Source of the DNA: Actinernus sp. WN-2022
Lineage: Eukaryota; Cnidaria; Anthozoa; Actiniaria; Actinernidae
Assembly: GCA_030867875.1 (NCBI GenBank)
Contig: JAOWCC010001634.1
Coordinates: 36,971,867-37,035,866 of the forward strand
Reading direction: 5' to 3'
DNA: 64,000 nucleotides
In this document: positions 41,642 through 51,935 of the stretch, in pieces
Layout of the letters: every line of letters begins with the position of its first letter
Position numbering within the stretch: position 1 is the stretch's first letter
Position numbers and translations under genes: made by a program
Notes under the pieces: generated by a model
Seen by the model: only the letters and a program-made list of their open reading frames with translations
Told to the model about the DNA's origin: nothing
Databases searched by the model: none

Positions 41642-44600
41642 ATATCAAGACAAAATGAAAGGCTGATTGTACGGTACTGGGAATATATATAATTATTACC
41701 GATATTTCGGTTGGCACGGCCAACCTTCCTCAGGGTACACAAGTATATGGCAAGAAACCGTTAGTTACAAATTTTGAAAACACGAATGTGAGACTAGGAG
41801 ATAAAATTACAAGTGATGAGTGGTCGTGATAGAGAACTAAGCTAAATACAATTCCATAATAGAGACTAAGTGGTATAAAATTACATTTCTTCTTTTCTGT
41901 TCATGCCTTTAGGTTCTAATGTTTGTCCTTTATCAATAAGAAATGCCTCGCGAGCCTTGCGTACGCCATCTCTATTAGAGTGGATGAGTTCTAAGGGAAT
42001 TAATTGCATGTCATTAGGGCAATGGTTGTTAGTAAGAAAATGATCCGAGACAGCAGTAGCTTTAGATTTGTTAGTAGGTTTGTCAACAGGGCGACGGTGT
42101 TCATTAAAGCGATCTTTAAGGCGACGCTTAGTTTCTCCTATGTATTGAGCATTACAGCGTTTACAATGAACCATGTATATGAGATTTTTAGAATTACAGT
42201 CAATGTGATGTTTGATGGGCCTGATCTCGCCAGTCGAATGAAATGTATAATTAGTTTGGCCGTGATTAATGTAATTACAAGTTAGACAATTATTACCACA
42301 GCGAAATGAGCCATGGGGGTCGTTAAGAGAATCAAGTGTATCAGTGTGGAGTTTGGATTTGACTAAAGCGTCGTGTAAGTTTTTACTGCGTCGAAAGGCT
42401 GCAAACGGTGGAGTTTGGAATACGTTTATGCATCGGTTAGATGAAGAAAGAATGTTAACGTGTTTATGGATGATGGATGATACGGATGGTAAAGCAGGGT
42501 TATATGTTATTACAAGAGGGACTTGGTTAGACTGTTTGTTAGCTTGTTTGGGTGTAAGTGCTTCTGTCCGTGAGATGGTATGAACGCGACGTATTTCTTT
42601 GTCTAAAAAGGAGCGGTTATATCCACGTTTATTGAGGTAGGATTTAAGTTCGTTGGTGCGAGAGGTAAAGGTTTTGTCGGAAGAGCAGATACGGCGTAAT
42701 CTGAGAGCAAGACTGAAAGGAATAGCGCGTTTGGTGTGTTGTGGGTGACAAGACGAACGTAGTAAGTATTGGTGTTTGTCGGTGGGCTTGGTATAAAGAT
42801 CTGTTTCAATATTACCGTCATTTATAGAAACTGTAACGTCTAAGAAAGGTACTGATGTGAATGAGTGAAATGAAGTGAATTTGATAGTAGGATGAAATTG
42901 ATTAAGGTAAGAAATAAATGTGAGTAGTTCGTTTTCTGTGTGAGTCCAAATCATGAAAATGTCGTCGATATAACGCCACCAGGTATGTGGCTGGTGCGGT
43001 GCTTGAGTGAGTGCGTCAGTCTCAAATTTGGCTAGGAACAAGTTGGCATATGAGGGTGCCATTCTTGTACCCATAGCAGTACCATGTTGTTGTATGTAGT
43101 GTTCGTTGTTAAATTCGAAGTTGTTCATGGTTAAAATCATTCTAATAAGATCACAAAGAGTTTCTGTCCGTACAGTAGATGTTGTGCGAGTGTTCAGAAA
43201 ATGACGACAAGACTCAATGCCTTCGTTGTGAGGTATGTTGGTATATAAAGAAGAAACGTCCAGCGTGACAAGAAGAGCGTGACTGGGGAGTTTGCCAAGT
43301 TGTTGTAATTTATTAAGAAAGTGAGAAGTGTCCTTAATGAAAGATAGAGTGTTAGTAACCAAAGGTTTAAGATGAAAGTCAACAAATTGTGAAATACGTT
43401 CAGTGGGATGGTTGTTACTAGAAACGATGGGGCGTCCAGGATTACCAGGTTTGTGAATTTTAGGTAAGATGTAGAAGCGTCCCGCTTTGGGATCGCTGTG
43501 TATGAGAAAGCGCTTAGTGTCTTTGTCGATGATTTCGTCCTCGTGCATACGTCTAACGTAAAACTGTATGCGTTTTTGAATGTCATTAGTGATGTCTGTG
43601 TCGAGTTTTTTGTAAAACTTGGTGTCGTTTAATTGTCTCAGGCATTCGTTGATGTACCAGTCGCGGTTCATAACAACGGTACCTGATCCTTTGTCAGCCG
43701 GTTTGATGATAATGTCATTACGTCGGTTAAGTCGATGAGAGGCTTGTCGTTCGTGTGAAGGCAGATTGTCACGGATGCGGTTAGGTTTAATGGATAGAAT
43801 GTCCTGTTCGACGGCGTTAAGAAAAGCGTCTAAAGCTGAGTCTCTGTTAGGTGGCGGAGTCCAAGTGCCTTTAATGCGAAAGGGATTACGGTTAATTTGA
43901 GAAGGGTAATCGTGAAAGAATTCTAACAGGCGCATGCGTCGAGAAAATTCGTTAATGTCTGCTTTAACTTCAGCCCAGTCAATGTGACGAGGTGTGGGAC
44001 AGAAGGAAAGGCCGCGAGCGAGGAGTTGCGTTTCATTGGAAGTAAGAGGAGTGTTACTTAAGTTAATAACAGCATTAGTATCAAGACGAATGTTAGAATT
44101 ATTTTTTCTCCAGTAGCGATTAGCGTTTTGTTGTCTTTTACGTCTATGACGTTTGGTGGAATTAACGCTAGTATTTCGATTAGGAGAAGTGTTGGTCACG
44201 TTAGTGGGAGTGCTATTATTAGGAGTGGACGAAGAGCGTGACCTGTTATTAATACATTGTTGATAAGGTTGATTGCTAGTGTTAGAATGTGTACGCAAAG
44301 AAAAACGGAAGGCATTCTTACCGATAAAGGACCTTTTAGTCTGGCGTCTGGCTAGAAGTATATAATCCATTTCGTATAAAGTGTTCTGAAGAAAGGCAGT
44401 GATATCGGAGAAAACATTAGGAGAGCAAGATAAATGTAGTTGTTCTATGGTGTTCTTAAGTTCAATGTTTATTTTCTTGATGTTGGTATATGATTCACGA
44501 ATGAGTAGCTGGATAAGTTTATAACAAGTGTTCGATAGGGCAGCATGCCAACGTATGTAGAAGTCTTGACTGTCGGAGTGTATAGTGGGTGTGCATTTTG

Positions 44601-44647
44601 GGAGTAGTCCTTTGGGAAGAATCTTGTTGCGCGAGAAGTAGCGGTAG
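41642..44647 (-). mobile_element. Left, 5'-truncated Penelope-like copy (inverted arm)
   Basis: Each base from 41642 to 44647 mirrors 47803 to 44798 (coordinate sum 89445) with no net gap. The protein frames and even the antisense frames are the same in both arms, so identity is close to 100 percent. The arm ends in an AAGTAGCGGTAG word that is repeated directly at the junction. Confidence 0.9.
41881..44370 (-). CDS. Penelope-like reverse transcriptase with GIY-YIG endonuclease, left copy, 829 codons
   Basis: The frame starts at the first ATG of the truncated arm (44370) and ends at TAA 41881. It has the Penelope RT core: KPADKGSGTVV, LPKIHKPGNPGRPIVS, LDVSSLYTNIP, GTAMGTRMAPSYANL and the catalytic YIDD (bases 42961-42972). 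The C-terminal part has a Cys/His cluster (CGNNCLTC...HIDC) and a GIY-YIG nuclease (LIYMVHCKRCNAQYIGET, then R and EH). Such enzymes cut the target and prime cDNA synthesis there. The frame is intact, but the 5' arm is shorter than in the right copy. Transcription would have to start inside the head-to-head junction. Confidence 0.92.
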   Translation of the reverse strand: MDYILLARRQTKRSFIGKNAFRFSLRTHSNTSNQPYQQCINNRSRSSSTPNNSTPTNVTNTSPNRNTSVNSTKRHRRKRQQNANRYWRKNNSNIRLDTNAVINLSNTPLTSNETQLLARGLSFCPTPRHIDWAEVKADINEFSRRMRLLEFFHDYPSQINRNPFRIKGTWTPPPNRDSALDAFLNAVEQDILSIKPNRIRDNLPSHERQASHRLNRRNDIIIKPADKGSGTVVMNRDWYINECLRQLNDTKFYKKLDTDITNDIQKRIQFYVRRMHEDEIIDKDTKRFLIHSDPKAGRFYILPKIHKPGNPGRPIVSSNNHPTERISQFVDFHLKPLVTNTLSFIKDTSHFLNKLQQLGKLPSHALLVTLDVSSLYTNIPHNEGIESCRHFLNTRTTSTVRTETLCDLIRMILTMNNFEFNNEHYIQQHGTAMGTRMAPSYANLFLAKFETDALTQAPHQPHTWWRYIDDIFMIWTHTENELLTFISYLNQFHPTIKFTSFHSFTSVPFLDVTVSINDGNIETDLYTKPTDKHQYLLRSSCHPQHTKRAIPFSLALRLRRICSSDKTFTSRTNELKSYLNKRGYNRSFLDKEIRRVHTISRTEALTPKQANKQSNQVPLVITYNPALPSVSSIIHKHVNILSSSNRCINVFQTPPFAAFRRSKNLHDALVKSKLHTDTLDSLNDPHGSFRCGNNCLTCNYINHGQTNYTFHSTGEIRPIKHHIDCNSKNLIYMVHCKRCNAQYIGETKRRLKDRFNEHRRPVDKPTNKSKATAVSDHFLTNNHCPNDMQLIPLELIHSNRDGVRKAREAFLIDKGQTLEPKGMNRKEEM

Positions 44648-44797
44648 AAGTAGCGGTAGCGGTATGGACGTTCATCCTAATCCCGGACCCACAGCCTTAC
44701 ACATCATTAAAAAACTCACCAGCAGTCAACGAAAATTATTTAACACAGCCAAACGCCTCCAAGAGAAACTTTCCCGCACTAAACACCACCTTTCTAA
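44648..44797. other. 150-bp spacer between the two Penelope arms
   Basis: This unique centre holds the start of the right copy: a short AAGTAGCGGTAGCGGT tract, ATG 44664, and the first 45 codons. Because the flanking arms are inverted copies, RNA from either strand across it would fold into a very long hairpin. Confidence 0.85.
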
Positions 44798-47564
44798 CTA
44801 CCGCTACTTCTCGCGCAACAAGATTCTTCCCAAAGGACTACTCCCAAAATGCACACCCACTATACACTCCGACAGTCAAGACTTCTACATACGTTGGCAT
44901 GCTGCCCTATCGAACACTTGTTATAAACTTATCCAGCTACTCATTCGTGAATCATATACCAACATCAAGAAAATAAACATTGAACTTAAGAACACCATAG
45001 AACAACTACATTTATCTTGCTCTCCTAATGTTTTCTCCGATATCACTGCCTTTCTTCAGAACACTTTATACGAAATGGATTATATACTTCTAGCCAGACG
45101 CCAGACTAAAAGGTCCTTTATCGGTAAGAATGCCTTCCGTTTTTCTTTGCGTACACATTCTAACACTAGCAATCAACCTTATCAACAATGTATTAATAAC
45201 AGGTCACGCTCTTCGTCCACTCCTAATAATAGCACTCCCACTAACGTGACCAACACTTCTCCTAATCGAAATACTAGCGTTAATTCCACCAAACGTCATA
45301 GACGTAAAAGACAACAAAACGCTAATCGCTACTGGAGAAAAAATAATTCTAACATTCGTCTTGATACTAATGCTGTTATTAACTTAAGTAACACTCCTCT
45401 TACTTCCAATGAAACGCAACTCCTCGCTCGCGGCCTTTCCTTCTGTCCCACACCTCGTCACATTGACTGGGCTGAAGTTAAAGCAGACATTAACGAATTT
45501 TCTCGACGCATGCGCCTGTTAGAATTCTTTCACGATTACCCTTCTCAAATTAACCGTAATCCCTTTCGCATTAAAGGCACTTGGACTCCGCCACCTAACA
45601 GAGACTCAGCTTTAGACGCTTTTCTTAACGCCGTCGAACAGGACATTCTATCCATTAAACCTAACCGCATCCGTGACAATCTGCCTTCACACGAACGACA
45701 AGCCTCTCATCGACTTAACCGACGTAATGACATTATCATCAAACCGGCTGACAAAGGATCAGGTACCGTTGTTATGAACCGCGACTGGTACATCAACGAA
45801 TGCCTGAGACAATTAAACGACACCAAGTTTTACAAAAAACTCGACACAGACATCACTAATGACATTCAAAAACGCATACAGTTTTACGTTAGACGTATGC
45901 ACGAGGACGAAATCATCGACAAAGACACTAAGCGCTTTCTCATACACAGCGATCCCAAAGCGGGACGCTTCTACATCTTACCTAAAATTCACAAACCTGG
46001 TAATCCTGGACGCCCCATCGTTTCTAGTAACAACCATCCCACTGAACGTATTTCACAATTTGTTGACTTTCATCTTAAACCTTTGGTTACTAACACTCTA
46101 TCTTTCATTAAGGACACTTCTCACTTTCTTAATAAATTACAACAACTTGGCAAACTCCCCAGTCACGCTCTTCTTGTCACGCTGGACGTTTCTTCTTTAT
46201 ATACCAACATACCTCACAACGAAGGCATTGAGTCTTGTCGTCATTTTCTGAACACTCGCACAACATCTACTGTACGGACAGAAACTCTTTGTGATCTTAT
46301 TAGAATGATTTTAACCATGAACAACTTCGAATTTAACAACGAACACTACATACAACAACATGGTACTGCTATGGGTACAAGAATGGCACCCTCATATGCC
46401 AACTTGTTCCTAGCCAAATTTGAGACTGACGCACTCACTCAAGCACCGCACCAGCCACATACCTGGTGGCGTTATATCGACGACATTTTCATGATTTGGA
46501 CTCACACAGAAAACGAACTACTCACATTTATTTCTTACCTTAATCAATTTCATCCTACTATCAAATTCACTTCATTTCACTCATTCACATCAGTACCTTT
46601 CTTAGACGTTACAGTTTCTATAAATGACGGTAATATTGAAACAGATCTTTATACCAAGCCCACCGACAAACACCAATACTTACTACGTTCGTCTTGTCAC
46701 CCACAACACACCAAACGCGCTATTCCTTTCAGTCTTGCTCTCAGATTACGCCGTATCTGCTCTTCCGACAAAACCTTTACCTCTCGCACCAACGAACTTA
46801 AATCCTACCTCAATAAACGTGGATATAACCGCTCCTTTTTAGACAAAGAAATACGTCGCGTTCATACCATCTCACGGACAGAAGCACTTACACCCAAACA
46901 AGCTAACAAACAGTCTAACCAAGTCCCTCTTGTAATAACATATAACCCTGCTTTACCATCCGTATCATCCATCATCCATAAACACGTTAACATTCTTTCT
47001 TCATCTAACCGATGCATAAACGTATTCCAAACTCCACCGTTTGCAGCCTTTCGACGCAGTAAAAACTTACACGACGCTTTAGTCAAATCCAAACTCCACA
47101 CTGATACACTTGATTCTCTTAACGACCCCCATGGCTCATTTCGCTGTGGTAATAATTGTCTAACTTGTAATTACATTAATCACGGCCAAACTAATTATAC
47201 ATTTCATTCGACTGGCGAGATCAGGCCCATCAAACATCACATTGACTGTAATTCTAAAAATCTCATATACATGGTTCATTGTAAACGCTGTAATGCTCAA
47301 TACATAGGAGAAACTAAGCGTCGCCTTAAAGATCGCTTTAATGAACACCGTCGCCCTGTTGACAAACCTACTAACAAATCTAAAGCTACTGCTGTCTCGG
47401 ATCATTTTCTTACTAACAACCATTGCCCTAATGACATGCAATTAATTCCCTTAGAACTCATCCACTCTAATAGAGATGGCGTACGCAAGGCTCGCGAGGC
47501 ATTTCTTATTGATAAAGGACAAACATTAGAACCTAAAGGCATGAACAGAAAAGAAGAAATGTAA
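44664..47564 (+). CDS. Penelope-like reverse transcriptase with GIY-YIG endonuclease, right copy, 966 codons
   Basis: The frame is open from 44589, but bases up to 44647 belong to the inverted left arm, so I place the start at ATG 44664. The protein begins MDVHPNPGP, a 2A-like motif (D-x-x-x-N-P-G-P). RT blocks follow in order: KPADKGSGTVV, LPKIHKPGNPGRP, LDVSSLYTNIP, AMGTRMAPSYANL, then YIDD at bases 46473-46484. The GIY-YIG domain (LIYMVHCKRCNAQYIGET at about 47262-47315) with a preceding Cys/His cluster closes the protein. No stops or frame changes are seen; this copy looks intact and young. The 2A-like motif at the very N-terminus suggests the true 5' end is lost. Confidence 0.93.
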   Translation: MDVHPNPGPTALHIIKKLTSSQRKLFNTAKRLQEKLSRTKHHLSNYRYFSRNKILPKGLLPKCTPTIHSDSQDFYIRWHAALSNTCYKLIQLLIRESYTNIKKINIELKNTIEQLHLSCSPNVFSDITAFLQNTLYEMDYILLARRQTKRSFIGKNAFRFSLRTHSNTSNQPYQQCINNRSRSSSTPNNSTPTNVTNTSPNRNTSVNSTKRHRRKRQQNANRYWRKNNSNIRLDTNAVINLSNTPLTSNETQLLARGLSFCPTPRHIDWAEVKADINEFSRRMRLLEFFHDYPSQINRNPFRIKGTWTPPPNRDSALDAFLNAVEQDILSIKPNRIRDNLPSHERQASHRLNRRNDIIIKPADKGSGTVVMNRDWYINECLRQLNDTKFYKKLDTDITNDIQKRIQFYVRRMHEDEIIDKDTKRFLIHSDPKAGRFYILPKIHKPGNPGRPIVSSNNHPTERISQFVDFHLKPLVTNTLSFIKDTSHFLNKLQQLGKLPSHALLVTLDVSSLYTNIPHNEGIESCRHFLNTRTTSTVRTETLCDLIRMILTMNNFEFNNEHYIQQHGTAMGTRMAPSYANLFLAKFETDALTQAPHQPHTWWRYIDDIFMIWTHTENELLTFISYLNQFHPTIKFTSFHSFTSVPFLDVTVSINDGNIETDLYTKPTDKHQYLLRSSCHPQHTKRAIPFSLALRLRRICSSDKTFTSRTNELKSYLNKRGYNRSFLDKEIRRVHTISRTEALTPKQANKQSNQVPLVITYNPALPSVSSIIHKHVNILSSSNRCINVFQTPPFAAFRRSKNLHDALVKSKLHTDTLDSLNDPHGSFRCGNNCLTCNYINHGQTNYTFHSTGEIRPIKHHIDCNSKNLIYMVHCKRCNAQYIGETKRRLKDRFNEHRRPVDKPTNKSKATAVSDHFLTNNHCPNDMQLIPLELIHSNRDGVRKAREAFLIDKGQTLEPKGMNRKEEM

Positions 47565-47803
47565 TTTTATACCACTTAGTCTCTATTATGGAATTGTATT
47601 TAGCTTAGTTCTCTATCACGACCACTCATCACTTGTAATTTTATCTCCTAGTCTCACATTCGTGTTTTCAAAATTTGTAACTAACGGTTTCTTGCCATAT
47701 ACTTGTGTACCCTGAGGAAGGTTGGCCGTGCCAACCGAAATATCGGTAATAATTATATATATTCCCAGTACCGTACAATCAGCCTTTCATTTTGTCTTGA
47801 TAT
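44798..47803 (+). mobile_element. Right Penelope-like copy (inverted arm)
   Basis: It pairs base for base with the left arm. Its 3' untranslated end contains a structured hairpin and stops at the right target-site duplication. The left arm is followed outward by 84 extra bases (41558-41641) before its target-site copy, so read-through of a source element is possible on that side. Confidence 0.9.
47704..47752 (+). ncRNA. 3'-terminal hairpin of the right Penelope-like copy (mirror copy at 41693-41741)
   Basis: Outer stem TACC/GGTA, internal loop CTGAGGAA against GAAATATC, inner 6-bp stem GGTTGG/CCAACC and a 5-nt loop. The plan equals that at 12257-12308, with all stem bases changed in a pairing-preserving way. 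Confidence 0.6.
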
Positions 47804-47813
47804 GCAAAATTAT
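47801..47813. repeat. Right target-site duplication of the Penelope insertion
   Basis: TATGCAAAATTAT, identical to 41545-41557. Confidence 0.8.
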
Positions 47814-49020
47814 GTCGGAACACGATTAACTCATCCGTAGTACAGACCACCTTTTCCTTCCTTTGAAGGGATTACGGAGGTCTGTGTACAGGCTAGTTTT
47901 CACTTGCTCCTGTGATTGACTCTGTAATTACTTTCAACAACAACAACAACAACAATATATTTATTTATACTCATAAAGGGTTTACAATATTTTTTTACTT
48001 AGAGGAGACGGCTGAAATTCAGGCTAGGTTTTACTCCACGAAATAAATGACAGAAAATTCAGGGTTTGACGTCACATATTAGCATATTCAGTGGAAATAT
48101 AAACACTCAAATCAAGAAGTATGCTACTATTCACTTGATGAATTAGCCTTAATGCAGGCACTTCAAATATTTGCGAAAGGCCGGCTGTGTAACTAGTGCG
48201 AGTTTCCCAGTGTAGCCGGTGAACAGTTTTTTTTGGAGTAGGTGGGCTACACCTTTGCAAAACAGGTCCTCGAGGAACAGAGAAAAAAAAGAAATCATCT
48301 GAGCAATAATTCGTCACCCGATCCTGATTTTCTTAGGCGGCTTCGTCAAGTCACTGACCATTTAAACGCTAAAATATAAAATAAGTATTGGTGTGTGTAT
48401 TCAATGCATTGTTTATCACAAGCTGGTCATTTAGGTTTGAAAAAAACGTAATGAAGTGTTGAACCTACGCCATTTTGGAAGAGCGTCGTTTGGAGAACCA
48501 CGCGCCATTTATAGTCAGAAACTCGCGGCTGGAACCAGCCGAATTCTCAGTGCTCTCGCTTCGTAACTCCCCCAAACGGGGACTAGCAGATTTTCAAAAA
48601 ACTGTTTGCTCAATGCGTGACACATCATGGTTCCAGCATGTTCCTCTGAAGTGGAAGAGGGAAAAGCTTGTAATCTTCTAAAGTTCGTGTAAAACGAGGC
48701 TCTTTCAAGGATCGACTGGTCCAACAGTTTTGATAACGTTTTATTCTAACTTAAATTAAATTAATATTAAACTTATAAGCGAGGCACAGTTTTAACGGAT
48801 CTCTTATGGTAGAGCGGATACTTTAATTTTAAACTGCATTTTAAACAAGCATCTCTACCATAAGAGATCCATTAAAACTGTTTTACTAAATTAAATAATG
48901 ATTGTTCTTTCACTTATCTTTGCCTCGAGCATGTCATAAAAAATACCGTGACAAGGGAATACGCGAAAACGAAAATACGGGATATTTGGACAGCCATACG
49001 GGACAAATGACACCTTGCGG
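47814..49020. other. Repeat remnants without a confident gene
   Basis: CACGATTAACTCATCCGTAG (47822 on) is the complement of 36268-36292, so the flank belongs to a dispersed repeat. A (CAA)n run lies at 47936-47956. A minus-strand stretch near 48140-48240 looks coding (KLFTGYTGKLALVTQPAF) but has no recognised family. Confidence 0.4.
48786..48881. repeat. Hairpin element of 96 bp
   Basis: Arms of 29 bases (starting ACAGTTTTAACGGATCTC and ending GAGATCCATTAAAACTGT) pair almost perfectly around a 38-base loop. Confidence 0.85.
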
Positions 49021-49034
49021 GACTGTCCCGCAGA

Positions 49035-49740
49035 GAGTGGGTTGTATTAACACAGTTAATTGATCAGCTGGAGAAAGTAAATGAACGCGCCGTCCACTTT
49101 GTCTTTTAAGGAAAATAGCACGCCGTACGAGGAGCTGCTTAATAAATTGGGGAGTACTACATTAAGTCAACAGAGAGCCACAATAATTGTTAGTACTGTT
49201 TATAAGTTACTAATTAACAGTAATTCTCCAGAGTGCCTAAAGGAATTACTCGAACTTAGAAAAAGTGTATACACACTGAGAGGAAAAGATATATTGAATC
49301 TGCCGAAGGCCAATACTACTACGTACGGGCTTAAGTCTTGGCGTTACCAAGCAGCAAAGTTATGGAATGCTCTCCCAAACACAGCGCGACTGGCACCCTG
49401 CTACAATCTACAAAGCTTTTCGAAAATGCGTCATCAACATTGATTTTAATAGTTTTAGCTAAATTTCTACTTGTCACAATTAAGCACTACCTACGTGCAT
49501 TTGCCAGTAACACTCGCATGTTCAGTACTTTTATTCTAGATAATTTTATCAAGTAAATTACTTATATAGATTACATATTAGGATTTTATATATATAAATA
49601 GATATTATTAGCTGGATTATTATGATAATTATTTTGTTTTGTTTTTCTGTTGTGGCAATACCTGTAAATTAGCTCCTTACAGCTAAGTGTATCTGATCAC
49701 GTTAAATAAAATTGTATTGTATTGTATTGTATTGTATTGC
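49035..49740 (+). pseudogene. CR1/L2-like LINE 3' fragment
   Basis: Frames at 49050-49443 match the end of CR1/L2-type reverse transcriptases: LEKVNERAVHFVF before the frame, then PYEELLNKLGSTTL, YSLRG-like YTLRGKDIL, NTTTYGLKSWRYQAAKLWNALP. The upstream RT core is absent (5' truncation, as usual for LINEs). The 3' end is ATTGTATTGTATTGTATTGC (49712-49741), a tail typical of this group. Confidence 0.8.
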
Positions 49741-50035
49741 ATGCGACCCCGAAACGGTGACTCAGCAACATAAATTTTACCACTAGCTTCGATCCTAAAT
49801 GAATCCCGTTTCTGGTGGTATCAATCTGGTGGTATCGATCTAATAAAAAACAAACAGTGAATCCAATAAGATCGAGTAGATTTATTATTCGAGCCGTTAA
49901 CTTACGGTATAAATGTAAAGAGAATCGCTTCCTAACCCACAGTCGCAATGCTTTGACTTCAGCCACTTTATCGTTCTTGTCTCGGGTTTATTTTAGAAAG
50001 CGATAGCTTAAAGAAATACCGTATTTGATACAAAA
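49739..50035. repeat. Repeat with an inverted copy at 61320-62052
   Basis: Stretches such as CATAAATTTTACC, CTAGCTTCGATCCTAAATG, AACAAACAGTGAAT, TAACTTACGGTATAA and ACTTCAGCCACT are complementary to 61320-61420 and 61880-62052, in reversed order. The right copy is split by a 347-bp insertion. Confidence 0.75.
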
Positions 50036-50146
50036 TGCAGACTGGAAAATGCAGACCGGAAAATGCAGACTGGAAAATGAAGACCAGACAAAATGAAATA
50101 TCTATCGGTCTGTAGCCGAGGGCGACTCTGCAACTCTTTAGACGGC

Positions 50147-51142
50147 TTAGCCTACGGCAAACGTCGAACTTAAGTCGCGCCGATCCTATTAAAAAATAGG
50201 TTCGGTAGAAGATCGACTTAGGCCCGACGTGGCAGCAAACGTACGTCGGACATATGTCGATCTTAATTCACTTGCACCTAGTTAAATCACGGGAACTAAC
50301 ACGTGTCCTTGCGCATTTCACTTTTCGCCCGCGGCTAGTGATAGGGCGAAATACAGCGCTCGGTCGAATATATTAAAGAAAGGCCTTTCTGTGGAAAATG
50401 ATTGTCCAAAACAGAAACAGAAGAATGGCGTTCTACACAGCACTCGGTGCCGTGTATAGGAGACGATGGTTGTCACTGCAAGTGGCGTTATTGGCCATGT
50501 TTCTAGCGGTTGCGATTCACACATTGAAACCTCTGTTAATTATATATGCATGCCGCAGTTTTCAACGGCATTCTGGATGGGATTGACTTCATATGGTAGA
50601 AGCGTTTCCAAGCGAGCTATATCGCAACATGCGCAATAGCCAATGCTTCTGCCGGCATTCCATCCAGACACGTCTTCATAACTTTCGAATACTGAGCATT
50701 TATTACAAAAGGGCATTTCGCATTTAAGGCAAATGTATTTTGTGATGTTAAAGCACGAACTACACATTTCCGGCATAGCGTCATGCGGCAATCACTTCCG
50801 ATAGGCCGCCATTTCGCCTTCGAAATCGCCTTGACAGCGCATGCTCACCAAGGGGGGATCAGTGTTTGGGAGATGAGGGAGATGTTGTTTTCACGGTTTT
50901 ATTATTTTACATAATTTATGAATTTAGTTCGGCGCGTGTTCAGAACGACGTTTGCTGTAAAGTCGCACCAGAGTCGTGTTTCCCGCCGACTTGGCTACTC
51001 GAATGCCGGAATCGTACTATTGAATAGGTCGACCTCAATTGCGGCAAACGTCGTACTATCCATGAGCCTATTTCAAAATTAATAGGTTCGACTGAATTAA
51101 GTTCATGGTTAGTTCGCCGCGACGTTTGCCGTAGGCCTTAGA
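50147..51142. mobile_element. TIR element with GCCTACGGCAAACGTCG ends
   Basis: The left end (CTACGGCAAACGTCG at about 50152) and right end (CGACGTTTGCCGTAGGCC at about 51121) are inverted. Extra copies of GCAAACGTCG or GCAAACGTACGTCG lie inside both ends, with ATAGGTTCG words. Inside is a zinc-binding frame (50540-50791). Confidence 0.65.
50540..50791 (-). CDS. Cys-rich zinc-binding frame inside a TIR element
   Basis: An 83-codon frame has CSSCF, then CLKCEMPFCNKCS and, after GW.AGRSIGYC, CC. This spacing is like a zinc-ribbon or a treble-clef repeated in cnidarian transposon-linked proteins. It could be a C-terminal tail of a lost transposase. The start at 50791 is the first ATG; no promoter is seen. 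Confidence 0.35.
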   Translation of the reverse strand: MPHDAMPEMCSSCFNITKYICLKCEMPFCNKCSVFESYEDVSGWNAGRSIGYCACCDIARLETLLPYEVNPIQNAVENCGMHI

Positions 51143-51284
51143 CCCTTCATTTCTTGGGTTATGTACCGAATACGTCTTATGCGGGGTCTTACTTTTTTCT
51201 TGAACCGTGACTGCCGGCGAGCCACGGTGTATGCGAGCCTGAGTGACGCCGTCAATCCGAGATTTTCACGACAAGATGGTTGAT

Positions 51285-51935
51285 TTTAAAGATTTCGTTA
51301 TCGAGAAACTTGAAACTCATAAGTCAGACATATAAGCTAACTAAATTTGTACCAAGCAAGCTGCTGAAGAAGCGTTGACCGTTTCAAAATGTCTTAAAGA
51401 CGGCTCCGAGCTCAAATTGATACACCGTGGAAACGAGCGTAATTTTAAATTCAATCTAGAAGTTGTCACTTCCCTTGAGAAGACTCAAGCGTTACTCGAA
51501 GCTGGCGACTCTGTGAAGGCACTCGGTTCTGTTCAAGAACTGAAGCTATTAAGTTATTGTCAGAGAACTGAGAACAGGATTATTCGTATCGCGGACTCTT
51601 CAGAAGGCGGCTGGGCTACTGTTATAAGCACTACGAAGAGAACTCCGCTGTTCTAGACGCCGACGACGATAAAAAGATTCGTGCTGCAGAAAAGGAAGCG
51701 CTAAGGATCAGAGCCTGCCTTCGAAATTCAAAACAAGATGCTGAAGGCTCTGCAGGCAGATATCGAGGCTCTCTTCAGCCGTACGCCGGTTTCAGACAGC
51801 GCCGTTGGCAGTCGGCACAACCAGGAGGACAATTCCGTTCCAACTATCAAGATGGCGACAGAGCAAGAAGTGCCTGCCGCTTCTGCGGTGCCCTTGGTCA
51901 TTGGTGGAAAGATTGCCCCGTGCGCCTCTCGCGAA
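51285..51935 (+). pseudogene. DIRS-type retroelement gag-like region
   Basis: ATG 51285 (MVDFKDFVIEKLETHK) resembles the start of DIRS gag-like frames but stops early. A second frame (51375-51656) has LIHRGNERNFKFNLEV, then RIADSSEGGW. A third stretch has a CCHC zinc knuckle, C-R-F-C-x4-H-x4-C (bases 51875-51916). Frames change at least twice. Such gag-like proteins bind the element's RNA. Confidence 0.6.

Noticed and set aside
44589..44663. A 991-codon start for the right Penelope protein
   Set aside because: The first 20 codons lie in the inverted left arm (antisense of the other copy), so they are an accident of the junction.
47704..47800. A complete, active hammerhead ribozyme in the Penelope 3' end
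   Set aside because: The core words are present, but I could not find a cleavage-site strand pairing correctly with the GAAA side; only a hammerhead-like loop is claimed.
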